Shown here one piece after another: positions 31,135 to 40,179 of a stretch of 64,000 bases of DNA. Both the position numbers and the translations under genes were made by a program. Position 1 is the stretch's first letter. Each line of letters starts with the position of its first letter. The stretch spans positions 62,001 to 126,000 of the forward strand of contig CAKQOE010000001.1 of the NCBI GenBank assembly GCA_934255545.1. The letters are read 5' to 3'. Origin of the DNA: an uncultured Clostridia bacterium. GTDB taxonomy: Bacteria; Bacillota; Clostridia; Peptostreptococcales; Anaerovoracaceae. The notes under the pieces were generated by a model that was not told the DNA's origin, did not search any database, and saw only the letters and a program-made list of their open reading frames with translations.

Positions 31135-31290
31135 GTTTGCTGTTGAAAGCCGCGGGCGTCAGCCGGCGGCCCGCCGCAGCTGCGGTATCCAGGCGGCGCA
31201 TCACGCCCAAAAGCCGCGTGCGGCGCGTCCGTATCTCAGCGGTGCATGATGCTCGCGCAGGCGCGGCCCGACCGGGCGGCGCCGATCCTG
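31135..31290. repeat. Cluster of GC palindromes between the ligase and M56 genes
   Basis: This 155-base spacer is far richer in G and C than its surroundings and consists largely of short dyads such as CCGCAGCTGCGG and GCGGCCCGACCGGGCGGC. No coding frame with a ribosome site is present. Confidence 0.45.
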
Positions 31291-31295
31291 CTTTC

Positions 31296-32738
31296 CTACT
31301 GCCTGCCATTCGTCTGCAGATTATCAGGCGAAGCGCTTCCGCCGCTGCTTCCACCTGAACTGCTTTCTCCCCGCATAGCCTCAAGCTCAGCTTTTGTATA
31401 TCCATATCCAATAGAATCATCGTCATCATCATCATAAGGATCGTATATAGATATTTTCGTAACATCGCCTGAAGCGGCTGCAATACTTCCCGGTGAAGCG
31501 TAACCGCTGTTTATCGACGGAGTCGTCCGGGAAGGAGCGGCAGCGGCGGTATTTCCGCGGCTGCCGGTCCCTGCGCCCTTCGAGGATGTGGAGGCGCTTG
31601 CTTTTTTAACGCGCGTGGTCCGGGTCGCGGACTGCGCGCCTGTCGCAGCCGCAGGGTCGGAAGACGCTACGGCTGTATCCGCTGCAGTCTCCGAATTATC
31701 AGCGTTGCTATCCACATCAGTATTAACTGTCTCAGGCACAGCCGCAGGCTCTATACCGTTGTTCGTTCCCACAGGCGCGTTATTCATATACGAAGACACA
31801 GCCACCGCGCCCATAACGAGCAGGCACATGGCAAACCCGCTCATAAAGCTCAAAATCCCCGTCTTTTTCTTAGTCATGACCTCATTGACGCGCTGCGTCA
31901 GCACACTCTTTCCAAAGCTGTTAAAAGCAAAAAGCGACATTTCCTTAAGCTCCGCAAATCTCACGAGCGTCATGGCATAAGCAGGTCTTGAAGCGTTTCC
32001 GAGCCTGCGGATCACAGCCTCATCACATGAGATCTCTATATCCCTGTTCACAAGCGCGTACATGATCCACGCAAACGGATTGAACCAGTTCACGCACACA
32101 GCCAGCATAACAAATATCTTCGCCAGCGAGTCAAAACGCTTTATATGCACGAGCTCATGCGCAAAAATATACCCGAGCTGTTCTTCTTCTATCATGTCAA
32201 CAGCCCCCGCAGGCACCAGTATCACCGGTCTGAAGATACCGTAGGTGAGAGGCGAGTTTATATAATCGCTCTCACGTACCTTTACTTTTCTGTGAACTCC
32301 AAGTCTCTCAGCCCACGACTCAGCCACGCTGCCGTCAGCCGGAAGCGATTCCTTGAATTTATAAATATTTCTGATATAAGTAATAATAAAATACACCGCA
32401 AACCCGATAGCTCCCGCTATCCAGATGAATTTCAGTATCATCGTATAATGAATATACCCATGCGCTGCAAGCGCTCCGTCACTGCCGCCTACGCCCGCAG
32501 CCTCCGCAGCGGCAGCCACAGGTCCTTCGTGACCTCCAACCGGCAGACCAAGCTTCTGCAATATAGAAAACAAACTGAACCCGAACGGTATACCAAACGG
32601 TATTATCATGCGCGCAGCAGCGAGCAGCCAAAGCCCATAAAAAACCTTTCGCGGAACTCGATCCTTCAAAAAACGTCTCATGATCTCAATGATCATTATC
32701 ATAAGCGACGCTGAAAACGTCATGTTTAAAATTGACAT
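31296..32738 (-). CDS. BlaR1/MecR1-family M56 membrane metallopeptidase with low-complexity tail (second copy)
   Basis: The 480-residue protein has helices at about 5-25, 35-55, 105-125 and 295-315. The protease motif is His-Glu-Leu-Val-His followed by Trp-Phe-Asn-Pro-Phe-Ala-Trp and Glu-Ile-Ser-Cys-Asp. The 165 residues after the last helix are a Ser/Thr/Ala/Gly/Asp low-complexity tail with no penicillin-binding domain, so the sensed ligand must differ from BlaR1. It lies 12 nt after the BlaI gene in the same transcript, under the TACTA-N6-TAGTA operator. The acidic Asp repeat near residue 450 is unusual. Confidence 0.85.
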   Translation of the reverse strand: MSILNMTFSASLMIMIIEIMRRFLKDRVPRKVFYGLWLLAAARMIIPFGIPFGFSLFSILQKLGLPVGGHEGPVAAAAEAAGVGGSDGALAAHGYIHYTMILKFIWIAGAIGFAVYFIITYIRNIYKFKESLPADGSVAESWAERLGVHRKVKVRESDYINSPLTYGIFRPVILVPAGAVDMIEEEQLGYIFAHELVHIKRFDSLAKIFVMLAVCVNWFNPFAWIMYALVNRDIEISCDEAVIRRLGNASRPAYAMTLVRFAELKEMSLFAFNSFGKSVLTQRVNEVMTKKKTGILSFMSGFAMCLLVMGAVAVSSYMNNAPVGTNNGIEPAAVPETVNTDVDSNADNSETAADTAVASSDPAAATGAQSATRTTRVKKASASTSSKGAGTGSRGNTAAAAPSRTTPSINSGYASPGSIAAASGDVTKISIYDPYDDDDDDSIGYGYTKAELEAMRGESSSGGSSGGSASPDNLQTNGRQ

Positions 32739-32750
32739 AAGCCCGATCCT

Positions 32751-33113
32751 CTAATCCTCGTACTCCTGAATCATTTTCTTAAGATTGTCGATCTCCTTCT
32801 TTGAAAAGCTGCGGTTAGCCAGCAATGACGCAAACATCAGCTCAGAAGATCCACCGAACATTTTCTTTGAAAGCTCATCAACACTGGCCTTCTGTACTTC
32901 CTCTCGCGTTATAAGAGCATGACATATGAACTTCGGCTCGCGGCGCTCGACAGCTCCCTTAGCTATACACTTTTTTATGACCGTATAAGTCGTGTTTATG
33001 TTCCATCCGATAGACTCCTTAAGTATATCGGATATCTCCTTGGCAGTTATATCACCGTGTTCCCAGATAACGTTCATTACCGCCAGCTCAGAATCAAATA
33101 ATTTAATATCCAT
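32751..33113 (-). CDS. BlaI/MecI-family transcriptional repressor (second copy)
   Basis: I start at the ATG giving Met-Asp-Ile-Lys-Leu-Phe-Asp, preceded by GGGGG; upstream codons of the longer frame lie over the promoter. The 120-residue product has the winged helix of the family (Leu-Ala-Val-Met-Asn-Val-Ile-Trp, Thr-Ala-Lys-Glu-Ile-Ser, Asn-Thr-Thr-Tyr-Thr-Val-Ile-Lys-Lys-Cys). A helical tail follows. It should bind TACTATCATAGTAGTA in its own promoter and the two related sites before the MBOAT gene. Loss of repression would come from the M56 protease next to it. Confidence 0.87.
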   Translation of the reverse strand: MDIKLFDSELAVMNVIWEHGDITAKEISDILKESIGWNINTTYTVIKKCIAKGAVERREPKFICHALITREEVQKASVDELSKKMFGGSSELMFASLLANRSFSKKEIDNLKKMIQEYED

Positions 33114-33147
33114 TTTATCCCCCTTTTTAATATATTTTATACTCCGT

Positions 33148-33176
33148 ATACTATCATAGTAGTATACATTTGTCAA
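33148..33176 (-). promoter_or_regulatory. blaI promoter with TACTA-N6-TAGTA operator
   Basis: The minus strand reads TTGACA (33171-33176), 17 nt and TAGTAT (33148-33153). The operator TACTATCATAGTAGTA (33149-33164) covers the -10 and spacer, so binding would block the polymerase. Confidence 0.75.
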
Positions 33177-33212
33177 CAAATGCAATTAATATGTAATATA
33201 CACATACTGTCC

Positions 33213-33227
33213 GAGCGCCCGGCGCTC
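33213..33227. repeat. 15-nt perfect GC palindrome
   Basis: GAGCGCC-C-GGCGCTC lies between the blaI promoter and the pyrG terminator. Confidence 0.6.
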
Positions 33228-33238
33228 CCACGATACGC

Positions 33239-33276
33239 ACGAAAGCCGGAGCCCATGCGGGCTCCGGCTTTCCATT
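33239..33276 (-). terminator. Hairpin after pyrG
   Basis: GAAAGCCGGAGCCC and GGGCTCCGGCTTTC pair perfectly around four bases. The T-run on either strand is short (TTTC), so termination efficiency is uncertain. Confidence 0.6.
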
Positions 33277-33324
33277 ATTTCCGTTACGAGAATATTTTAA
33301 ACATTCGCACATTTATTTATTTTA

Positions 33325-34944
33325 TTAATCTTCCATGAGTTCTTTCTTGCTGAGCGCAGCCTTTATGAGCTCTCTGAAGAGAGGATGAGCGTGGTTAGGT
33401 CTGCTCTTGAACTCAGGATGATACTGAACACCTACAAAGAATGTCTTTTCAGGTAATTCAACTGCCTCAACGAGTCTCTCGTCAGGTGAGAGGCCTGAGA
33501 ATACCATTCCTGCTTCCTTGAACTGATCGCGGTACAGGTTGTTGAACTCATATCTGTGTCTGTGACGCTCTGCGATGTCGCTCTTTCCGTAAGCTCTTTC
33601 AAGCTCAGTTCCCGGTTTTATAGAGCAAGGGTAAGCGCCGAGACGCATAGTTCCGCCCATCTGGATATCGCCGCGCTGATCAGGCATCCAGTGGATAACA
33701 GAGCAGTCACCCTCAGGAACGAACTCACTTGAGTTTGCATTCTTGAGTCCGATAACGTTTCTTGCGAATTCAACTACAGCCATCTGCATACCGAGGCATA
33801 TTCCGAGGAACGGAATATCATTCTCTCTTGCAAACTTTATAGCAGTTATCTTTCCTTCGATACCTCTGTTGCCGAAACCTCCCGGTACGAGAATACCATC
33901 GCATTTTCCGAGTATATCCTCAACTGTATCAGGAGCGAGCGTTTCTGAATCTACCCACTCGATATTTACGTTTGCACCGTTCTCCCAGCCGCCGTGCTTA
34001 AGTGCTTCTGCAACTGAAAGGTAAGCGTCATGTAACTGAACGTACTTGCCGACAAGTGCAATAGTTACTTCCTTGTCGCTGTTCTTTATGCGCTCAGTCA
34101 TTTCTTCCCATTCTCTCATATCTGCAGGCTTGTCTTCAAGACCGAGTTCTCTGCAAACGATAGAAGAGAAGTTGCTTTCCTCAAGCATCTGAGGCGCTTC
34201 GTAAAGGATAGGCATAGTGATGTTGTTTATCACGCAGTCAGGCTTTACGTTGCAGAATAATGAGATCTTTTCTCTGATGCTGTCAGGTACAGGCATGTCG
34301 CATCTTGCAACGATGATGTCAGGAGCTATACCCATTGAGCGCAGCTCCTTTACAGAGTGCTGAGTAGGCTTTGACTTGTATTCGCCTGAACCTACGAGGT
34401 AAGGGATAAATGTTACGTGTATAAACAGCGCATTTTCTCTTCCCACCTCAAGTGAAAGCTGTCTTATCGCTTCGAGGAACGGCTGGCTCTCGATATCGCC
34501 TGTCGTTCCGCCTATCTCTGTTATTACGATATCAGCTTCAGCCTTTTTACCTACAGAGTAGATAAAGTTCTTTATTTCATTAGTGATATGAGGTATTACC
34601 TGGATAGTTTCTCCGAGGTAATCGCCGTGGCGCTCCTTGTTGAGAACGCTCCAGTAAACCTTTCCGGTCGTAAGATTTGAAAATTTATTCAGATTTTCAT
34701 CAATAAATCTTTCGTAATGACCGAGGTCCAGATCTGTTTCTGCGCCATCCTCTGTTACGAATACCTCACCATGCTGATAAGGGCTCATCGTACCCGGGTC
34801 AACGTTGATATACGGATCCAGCTTCTGCGATATTACCTTATATCCCTTTGACTTAAGAAGACGACCCAGTGATGCGGCAGTTATGCCTTTTCCCAGACCG
34901 GATACAACGCCTCCTGTTACGAAAATATATTTGACGTTTTTCAT
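33325..34944 (-). CDS. pyrG: CTP synthase
   Basis: The 539-residue enzyme aminates UTP to CTP using glutamine. The N-terminal synthase domain has Gly-Gly-Val-Val-Ser-Gly-Leu-Gly-Lys-Gly-Ile (about 11-21) and Asp-Pro-Tyr-Ile-Asn-Val-Asp-Pro-Gly-Thr-Met. The C-terminal class I amidotransferase domain has the nucleophile in Gly-Ile-Cys-Leu-Gly-Met-Gln. Length matches the family. It follows the carB-dapF gene by 27 nt on the same strand, so it shares the operon with the glutamine-dependent CarA. Confidence 0.97.
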   Translation of the reverse strand: MKNVKYIFVTGGVVSGLGKGITAASLGRLLKSKGYKVISQKLDPYINVDPGTMSPYQHGEVFVTEDGAETDLDLGHYERFIDENLNKFSNLTTGKVYWSVLNKERHGDYLGETIQVIPHITNEIKNFIYSVGKKAEADIVITEIGGTTGDIESQPFLEAIRQLSLEVGRENALFIHVTFIPYLVGSGEYKSKPTQHSVKELRSMGIAPDIIVARCDMPVPDSIREKISLFCNVKPDCVINNITMPILYEAPQMLEESNFSSIVCRELGLEDKPADMREWEEMTERIKNSDKEVTIALVGKYVQLHDAYLSVAEALKHGGWENGANVNIEWVDSETLAPDTVEDILGKCDGILVPGGFGNRGIEGKITAIKFARENDIPFLGICLGMQMAVVEFARNVIGLKNANSSEFVPEGDCSVIHWMPDQRGDIQMGGTMRLGAYPCSIKPGTELERAYGKSDIAERHRHRYEFNNLYRDQFKEAGMVFSGLSPDERLVEAVELPEKTFFVGVQYHPEFKSRPNHAHPLFRELIKAALSKKELMED

Positions 34945-34971
34945 AAAATCCTCCTGAAGATTTTCAAATTA

Positions 34972-37900
34972 CTATACTTCGATCGTTCCCTCAAAAATCG
35001 TACTGGCGTCACCGGTCATTGTTACTGTATTTCCGGCGTATCTTATCTTAAGCTCGCCGCCTATGAGTTTTACAGTTATTTCTTCGTCCTTTGAGCAATA
35101 TCCGTTTTCAACGGCTGCGACTACTGCTGCGCACGCGCCTGTGCCGCATGCCCATGTCTCGCCGTTTCCTCTTTCCCAGACACGCATCTTCAGCTTCTGC
35201 GGGCTGATGACCTTAACGAATTCTGTATTCGTTCTTTCAGGGAATATCTTGTTATGCTCAAACTTCGGACCGATCTCTTCCAGATCTATTCTGTCCACAT
35301 TATCTGTAAATACAACGCAGTGCGGATTTCCGACGTTTACACAAGTTATATTATATTCGTTTTCACCGATTTTGACAGGCTGATTTATAATTTTTTCGCC
35401 CGGCAGTTCAACCGGTATAACAGCAGGATCAAGCTTTACTTCGCCCATTTCAACTGTGGCAGCTGTAACTTCACCGTACTGCTTTATGAGCTTTACAGCT
35501 CTTACGAGGCCTTCGGCCTCTACTGTAACTATATCGCGCGGCGCGATACCTGAATCGTGCAGGTATTTTGCGATGCATCTGAGAGCGTTGCCTGAAATGC
35601 CTCCGTTTGTACCGTCCTGGTTTATAAGGACCATAGATGCGTCAGCTATCTTTGAAGGGTATATCAGGCATATTCCGTCGCCGCCTATACCGAGGTGTCT
35701 GTCTGAAAGCATTACAGCCAGTCCCTCAGGATTGTCGATCTGCTGATCAAAGCAGTTGAAGTAGATATAGTCGTTCTTTGTTCCGCTCATCTTGAGGAAT
35801 CTGAGCTTCTGACGGCTTTCTCTCATTTCGTTTATATTTACGAGCTCTGTGCATTCCTTAGTAAACTTTGAACGCAGGCTGTTTAGGAGCGCGTTTGCAG
35901 TATCCATTGAAGTCAGGCAAGGTATAGCTCTTTCTACAGCCTTTCTTCTCAGCTTTACAGAGTCCTTTGTAGGGATCCTTCCGCGTGAAGATGTTGATAT
36001 TATATAATCTACATTTCCGCTTTCAAGAAGAGTAAGGCAGTTGTTCTCAGCTTCGCTGATCTTTGAAACGCGTTCTACAGGCAGGCCCTCAGCTTCTATG
36101 ATATCAGCTGTGCCGTAAGTTGCGTAAAGCTTGAAGCCAAGCTCTGCAAATCCTCTTGCTATATCAGGGATCTCAGCCTTATCTCTGTCTCTTACTGTTA
36201 TGAGTACGCCGCCTTCCTTCTTCATTTCATAGCCGGCAGCAACGAGTCCCTTGTAAAGAGCTTCTTCGAGCGTGCCTGCGATACCGAGGACTTCGCCTGT
36301 TGACTTCATTTCAGGTCCGAGATGAGTATCAACGTTTATGAGCTTTTCGAATGAGAATACAGGGACCTTTACAGCATAGTAAGCTGACTTTCTGTAAAGA
36401 CCTGTACCGTAACCCATATCAGCGAGCTTTTCACCGAGCATAGCGCGTGTAGCAAGATCTACCATAGGAACGCCTGTAACCTTTGAGATATACGGGATAG
36501 TTCTTGATGATCTCGGATTTACTTCTATGACATAAAGGTCGTTTTCGTAAATAAGATACTGGATATTTACAAGACCTAATGTATTCATTGATACTGCCAG
36601 TCTCTTAGACTGGTCGATTATCTTTTCAATTATTTCATCAGTAATATTCCATGCAGGATATACTGCTATAGAGTCACCTGAATGTATACCTGTTCTTTCG
36701 ATATGTTCCATGATACCAGGTATGAGGATGTCTTCGCCGTCGCATATAGCGTCGATCTCAAGCTCTATACCCATAAGGTATTTATCGATGAGGATAGGAT
36801 TTTCTATTTCCTGACGGAGTATGATCTCCATGTACTCCTTGATATCGTCATCATCCCACGCGATGATCATGTTCTGACCGCCGAGTACGTATGAAGGACG
36901 CATAAGTACAGGATATCCTACAGTCTTTGCAGCGTGGAGCGCTTCTTCTGTAGTCATTACAGTAAGACCTGCAGCGCGCTTTATGTGCTCTCTTTCGAGA
37001 AGCTCGTCAAAACGCTCTCTGTCTTCTGCCATATCTATACTGTCTGCAGGTGTGCCGAGTATCTTTACTCCGTGCTCGTCAAGATGCTTTGTGAGTTTTA
37101 TCGCAGTCTGTCCACCGAACGCTACTACTACAGCGTCAGGCTTTTCAGTAGCGATTATGTTCATTACGTCTTCGTCTGTAAGCGGCTCGAAGTAAAGTCT
37201 GTCTGCTGTATCGAAGTCTGTAGATACAGTTTCAGGGTTGTTGTTTACGATAACAACTTCGTAGCCGGCTCTCTTAAGTGACCATACGCACTGTACGGAA
37301 GCATAGTCGAACTCGATACCCTGGCCGATCCTGATAGGACCTGAGCCAAATACTATAACAGTACCCTTGCAATGGTCTGCTTTCTTCTGCTTTTCAAGGA
37401 ATACTGAAGCTTCATTCTCATCATCGTAAGTAGAGTAGAAGTAAGGTGTTTCAGCATCGAACTCAGCTGCGCATGTATCTACCATCTTGAATACAGCATG
37501 GCGCTTGTTCTGGATCTTCTGACCTGACATATCCTCGATAACAGAATCAAGATAAGCGTGCTTCTTTGCTTCAAGGTACAGCTCATCCGTGAGCGGCTCG
37601 CTGGCGAGTCTGTTTTCTATATTTATTAATTTAATTATCTTATTGAGGAACCATTCATCGATCTTTGTGATCGCATGGATCTCATCAACTGTAGCTATAC
37701 CGCGCTTGAGAGCCTGATAAAGTACGAAAAGTCTCTGGTCATCACAGTTGTGGATGCGTGCCTTTATTTCCTCGTCACTCAGTTCTCTGAGTTCTTCATC
37801 ATCGAGAGTATTGTGCTTTATCTCTGCACCGCGTACAGCCTTCATAAGCGCTTCTTCGAATGTCTGGCCTATAGCCATTACTTCGCCTGTAGCCTTCATC

Positions 37901-39024
37901 TGCGTTCCGAGATCGCGCTTAGCGTAAACGAACTTATCGAACGGCCACTTAGGGAACTTAACTACAACGTAGTCGAGCGTCGGCTCGAAGCATGCGTATG
38001 TATTACCTGTTACGGCATTCTTTATCTCATCGAGTGTGAAACCTATAGCGATCTTTGCGGCAACCTTTGCTATAGGATAACCTGTAGCCTTTGACGCGAG
38101 CGCAGAAGAACGTGAAACTCTTGGGTTTACTTCGATAACTGCGTACTCAAAGCTTTCAGGGTGCAGAGCGAACTGGCAGTTGCAGCCGCCTTCCACCTTG
38201 AGTTCAGAGATTATATCGAGAGCTGCCTTACGGAGCATCTGGTATTCCTTGTCTGCAAGTGTTACGGCAGGCGCTATTACGATACTGTCGCCGGTATGTA
38301 CGCCTACAGGGTCGAAGTTTTCCATTGAGCAGACAGTGATAACATTGCCCTTGCTGTCGCGCATTACTTCGAATTCTATTTCTTTCCAGCCGGATATGCA
38401 CTTTTCTACGAGTACCTGAGTAATAGGTGAGAGACGCAGGCCGTGCTCAGTTATCTCGCGAAGCTCTGCTTCGTCGTTAACTATACCGCCGCCTGAGCCG
38501 CCGAGCGTAAATGCAGGTCTGATAATTACCGGATAACCGATCTCACCAGCAAAAGCAACTGCTGATTCTATATCATTTACTACTTTTGAAGGAATTACAG
38601 GCTGACCGATGGACTCCATAGTATCCTTGAACATCTGACGGTCTTCTGCCTTATCTATAGTTTCAGGATTTGCGCCGAGAAGTATAACGCCGTTTTCTTC
38701 AAGGAAGCCTTCCTTTGCAAGCTGCATCGAAAGTGTCAGACCTGTCTGGCCGCCGAGCGTTGAAAGAAGTCCGTCCGGCTTTTCCTTGAGGATTATCCTC
38801 TTTACTACTTCGAGTGAAAGCGGCTCTATGTAAATGCTGTCAGCCATCTGGTTGTCAGTCATGATAGTAGCTGGGTTAGAGTTTACCAGAACTACCTCAA
38901 GTCCTTCTTCCTTAAGAGCGCGGCAGGCCTGTGTGCCTGCATAGTCAAACTCTGCGGCCTGTCCTATTACGATCGGACCGGAGCCTATCACCATTACTTT
39001 TTTTAATTTCTTATTTAACGGCAT
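34972..39024 (-). CDS. carB-dapF: Fusion of carbamoyl-phosphate synthase large subunit with diaminopimelate epimerase
   Basis: One uninterrupted frame encodes 1350 residues. Residues 1 to about 1070 are a full CarB, with both ATP-grasp halves (Gly-Ser-Gly-Pro-Ile-Val-Ile-Gly-Gln and Gly-Ser-Gly-Pro-Ile-Arg-Ile-Gly-Gln mark each half) and the C-terminal regulatory domain. The last 275 residues are a DapF-like epimerase (Asn-Asp-Tyr-Ile-Tyr-Phe-Asn-Cys, Arg-His-Leu-Gly-Ile-Gly-Gly-Asp-Gly, Trp-Ala-Cys-Gly-Thr-Gly-Ala-Cys). The first catalytic Cys of DapF is Ser here (Ile-Ser-Gly-Asn-Ala-Leu-Arg-Cys; Ser codon at 35593-35595), while the second is kept. CarA's frame overlaps its start by 14 bases. 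Two palindromes lie in the dapF part. The fusion joins pyrimidine/arginine and lysine/cell-wall pathways. Confidence 0.92.
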   Translation of the reverse strand: MPLNKKLKKVMVIGSGPIVIGQAAEFDYAGTQACRALKEEGLEVVLVNSNPATIMTDNQMADSIYIEPLSLEVVKRIILKEKPDGLLSTLGGQTGLTLSMQLAKEGFLEENGVILLGANPETIDKAEDRQMFKDTMESIGQPVIPSKVVNDIESAVAFAGEIGYPVIIRPAFTLGGSGGGIVNDEAELREITEHGLRLSPITQVLVEKCISGWKEIEFEVMRDSKGNVITVCSMENFDPVGVHTGDSIVIAPAVTLADKEYQMLRKAALDIISELKVEGGCNCQFALHPESFEYAVIEVNPRVSRSSALASKATGYPIAKVAAKIAIGFTLDEIKNAVTGNTYACFEPTLDYVVVKFPKWPFDKFVYAKRDLGTQMKATGEVMAIGQTFEEALMKAVRGAEIKHNTLDDEELRELSDEEIKARIHNCDDQRLFVLYQALKRGIATVDEIHAITKIDEWFLNKIIKLINIENRLASEPLTDELYLEAKKHAYLDSVIEDMSGQKIQNKRHAVFKMVDTCAAEFDAETPYFYSTYDDENEASVFLEKQKKADHCKGTVIVFGSGPIRIGQGIEFDYASVQCVWSLKRAGYEVVIVNNNPETVSTDFDTADRLYFEPLTDEDVMNIIATEKPDAVVVAFGGQTAIKLTKHLDEHGVKILGTPADSIDMAEDRERFDELLEREHIKRAAGLTVMTTEEALHAAKTVGYPVLMRPSYVLGGQNMIIAWDDDDIKEYMEIILRQEIENPILIDKYLMGIELEIDAICDGEDILIPGIMEHIERTGIHSGDSIAVYPAWNITDEIIEKIIDQSKRLAVSMNTLGLVNIQYLIYENDLYVIEVNPRSSRTIPYISKVTGVPMVDLATRAMLGEKLADMGYGTGLYRKSAYYAVKVPVFSFEKLINVDTHLGPEMKSTGEVLGIAGTLEEALYKGLVAAGYEMKKEGGVLITVRDRDKAEIPDIARGFAELGFKLYATYGTADIIEAEGLPVERVSKISEAENNCLTLLESGNVDYIISTSSRGRIPTKDSVKLRRKAVERAIPCLTSMDTANALLNSLRSKFTKECTELVNINEMRESRQKLRFLKMSGTKNDYIYFNCFDQQIDNPEGLAVMLSDRHLGIGGDGICLIYPSKIADASMVLINQDGTNGGISGNALRCIAKYLHDSGIAPRDIVTVEAEGLVRAVKLIKQYGEVTAATVEMGEVKLDPAVIPVELPGEKIINQPVKIGENEYNITCVNVGNPHCVVFTDNVDRIDLEEIGPKFEHNKIFPERTNTEFVKVISPQKLKMRVWERGNGETWACGTGACAAVVAAVENGYCSKDEEITVKLIGGELKIRYAGNTVTMTGDASTIFEGTIEV

Positions 39025-40126
39025 TTACTCCAACCTCCTTCATAAGCTTTACAAAATCATCGAATAAGAAACCTGAGTCGAGCGGGCCGCCGCACGCTTC
39101 AGGATGGAACTGAACTGAGAATACAGGCTTGTCATTATACTTTACGCCTTCGCATGTATCATCATTTGCGTTCACAAAGCTTACCTCAGCAAAGTCAGGA
39201 AGACTGTCGCCTACAACACAGTATCCGTGGTTCTGGCTCGTGATAAATACTCTTCCGTCAGCCAGGCGCTTTGCAGGCTGGTTGGCGCCTCTGTGTCCGT
39301 ACTTCATCTTGTCCGTGCGTCCGCCTGAAGCAAGAGCAAGGAGCTGATGACCAAGGCATATGCCAAATACAGGTATACCGCTTTCGCGAAGTATTCTGAT
39401 CTCTTTTATAACTTCAGTATTTTCAGCCGGGTCCCCTGGGCCGTTTGAAAGCATGATACCGTCCGGCTTCATTGCTATGATATCAGACGCTTTTGTTGAT
39501 GAAGGAACAACAGTAACGTCACAGCCGCGTTTTTGCAGCTCTCTGCAGATGTTGCGCTTTGCGCCCAGATCCATGAGTACCACCTTGAGTGGCGCGCTTC
39601 CGTCAGCAGGCTCTGCTGTATGAGGATGCTCCTCTGCCTCTTCGCATGTAGTATTGGCAACTGCTTCTGTTATTATGTACTGCTTGAGTTCCCATATGTC
39701 AGAAGATGTTTCCTGAGGAAGTTCGGAAAGGATCATACCGTTCATTACACCGTTTTCACGCACGATCTTTGTAAGGGCTCTCGTGTCTATACCGTAAAGA
39801 CCCGGAACGTTCTGTTCCCGCAAAAAAGTGTCAAGGTCTCCCTGATTTCTAAAATTGGAAGGCTCCTGACACCAGTCTCTAACTATATACCCTTTAACAA
39901 ATGACTTTCTGCTCTCGAAATCTTCCGGAATAATACCATAATTTCCTATAAGCGGAAATGTCTGAACGACGATCTGACCATAATAGCTTGGGTCAGTAAG
40001 TGTTTCAATATAGCCGGTCATAGCTGTCGTGAAGACAACTTCACCGGTAACATCGCCTTCGGCGCCGAAAGCCTTTCCCTTGAATACTGTTCCGTTTTCA
40101 AGGAGAAGATACCGTGTCTTTTCCAT
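39011..40126 (-). CDS. carA: Carbamoyl-phosphate synthase small (glutaminase) subunit
   Basis: The 371-residue subunit hydrolyses glutamine and passes ammonia to CarB. The N-terminal part has Gly-Glu-Val-Val-Phe-Thr-Thr-Ala-Met-Thr-Gly-Tyr. The C-terminal amidotransferase has the nucleophile in Gly-Ile-Cys-Leu-Gly-His-Gln and the His-Pro-Glu triad segment near the end. I use the ATG six nt after GGAGG; the more distal ATG overlaps that ribosome site. The gene is 53 nt downstream of the ANTAR regulator gene and its end overlaps the carB start, so translation is coupled. Confidence 0.97.
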   Translation of the reverse strand: MEKTRYLLLENGTVFKGKAFGAEGDVTGEVVFTTAMTGYIETLTDPSYYGQIVVQTFPLIGNYGIIPEDFESRKSFVKGYIVRDWCQEPSNFRNQGDLDTFLREQNVPGLYGIDTRALTKIVRENGVMNGMILSELPQETSSDIWELKQYIITEAVANTTCEEAEEHPHTAEPADGSAPLKVVLMDLGAKRNICRELQKRGCDVTVVPSSTKASDIIAMKPDGIMLSNGPGDPAENTEVIKEIRILRESGIPVFGICLGHQLLALASGGRTDKMKYGHRGANQPAKRLADGRVFITSQNHGYCVVGDSLPDFAEVSFVNANDDTCEGVKYNDKPVFSVQFHPEACGGPLDSGFLFDDFVKLMKEVGVNAVK

Positions 40127-40179
40127 TTTTTCCTCCATTCTCCATCTATGTAAAGCTTATTTGCAATATGAGTATCTCA

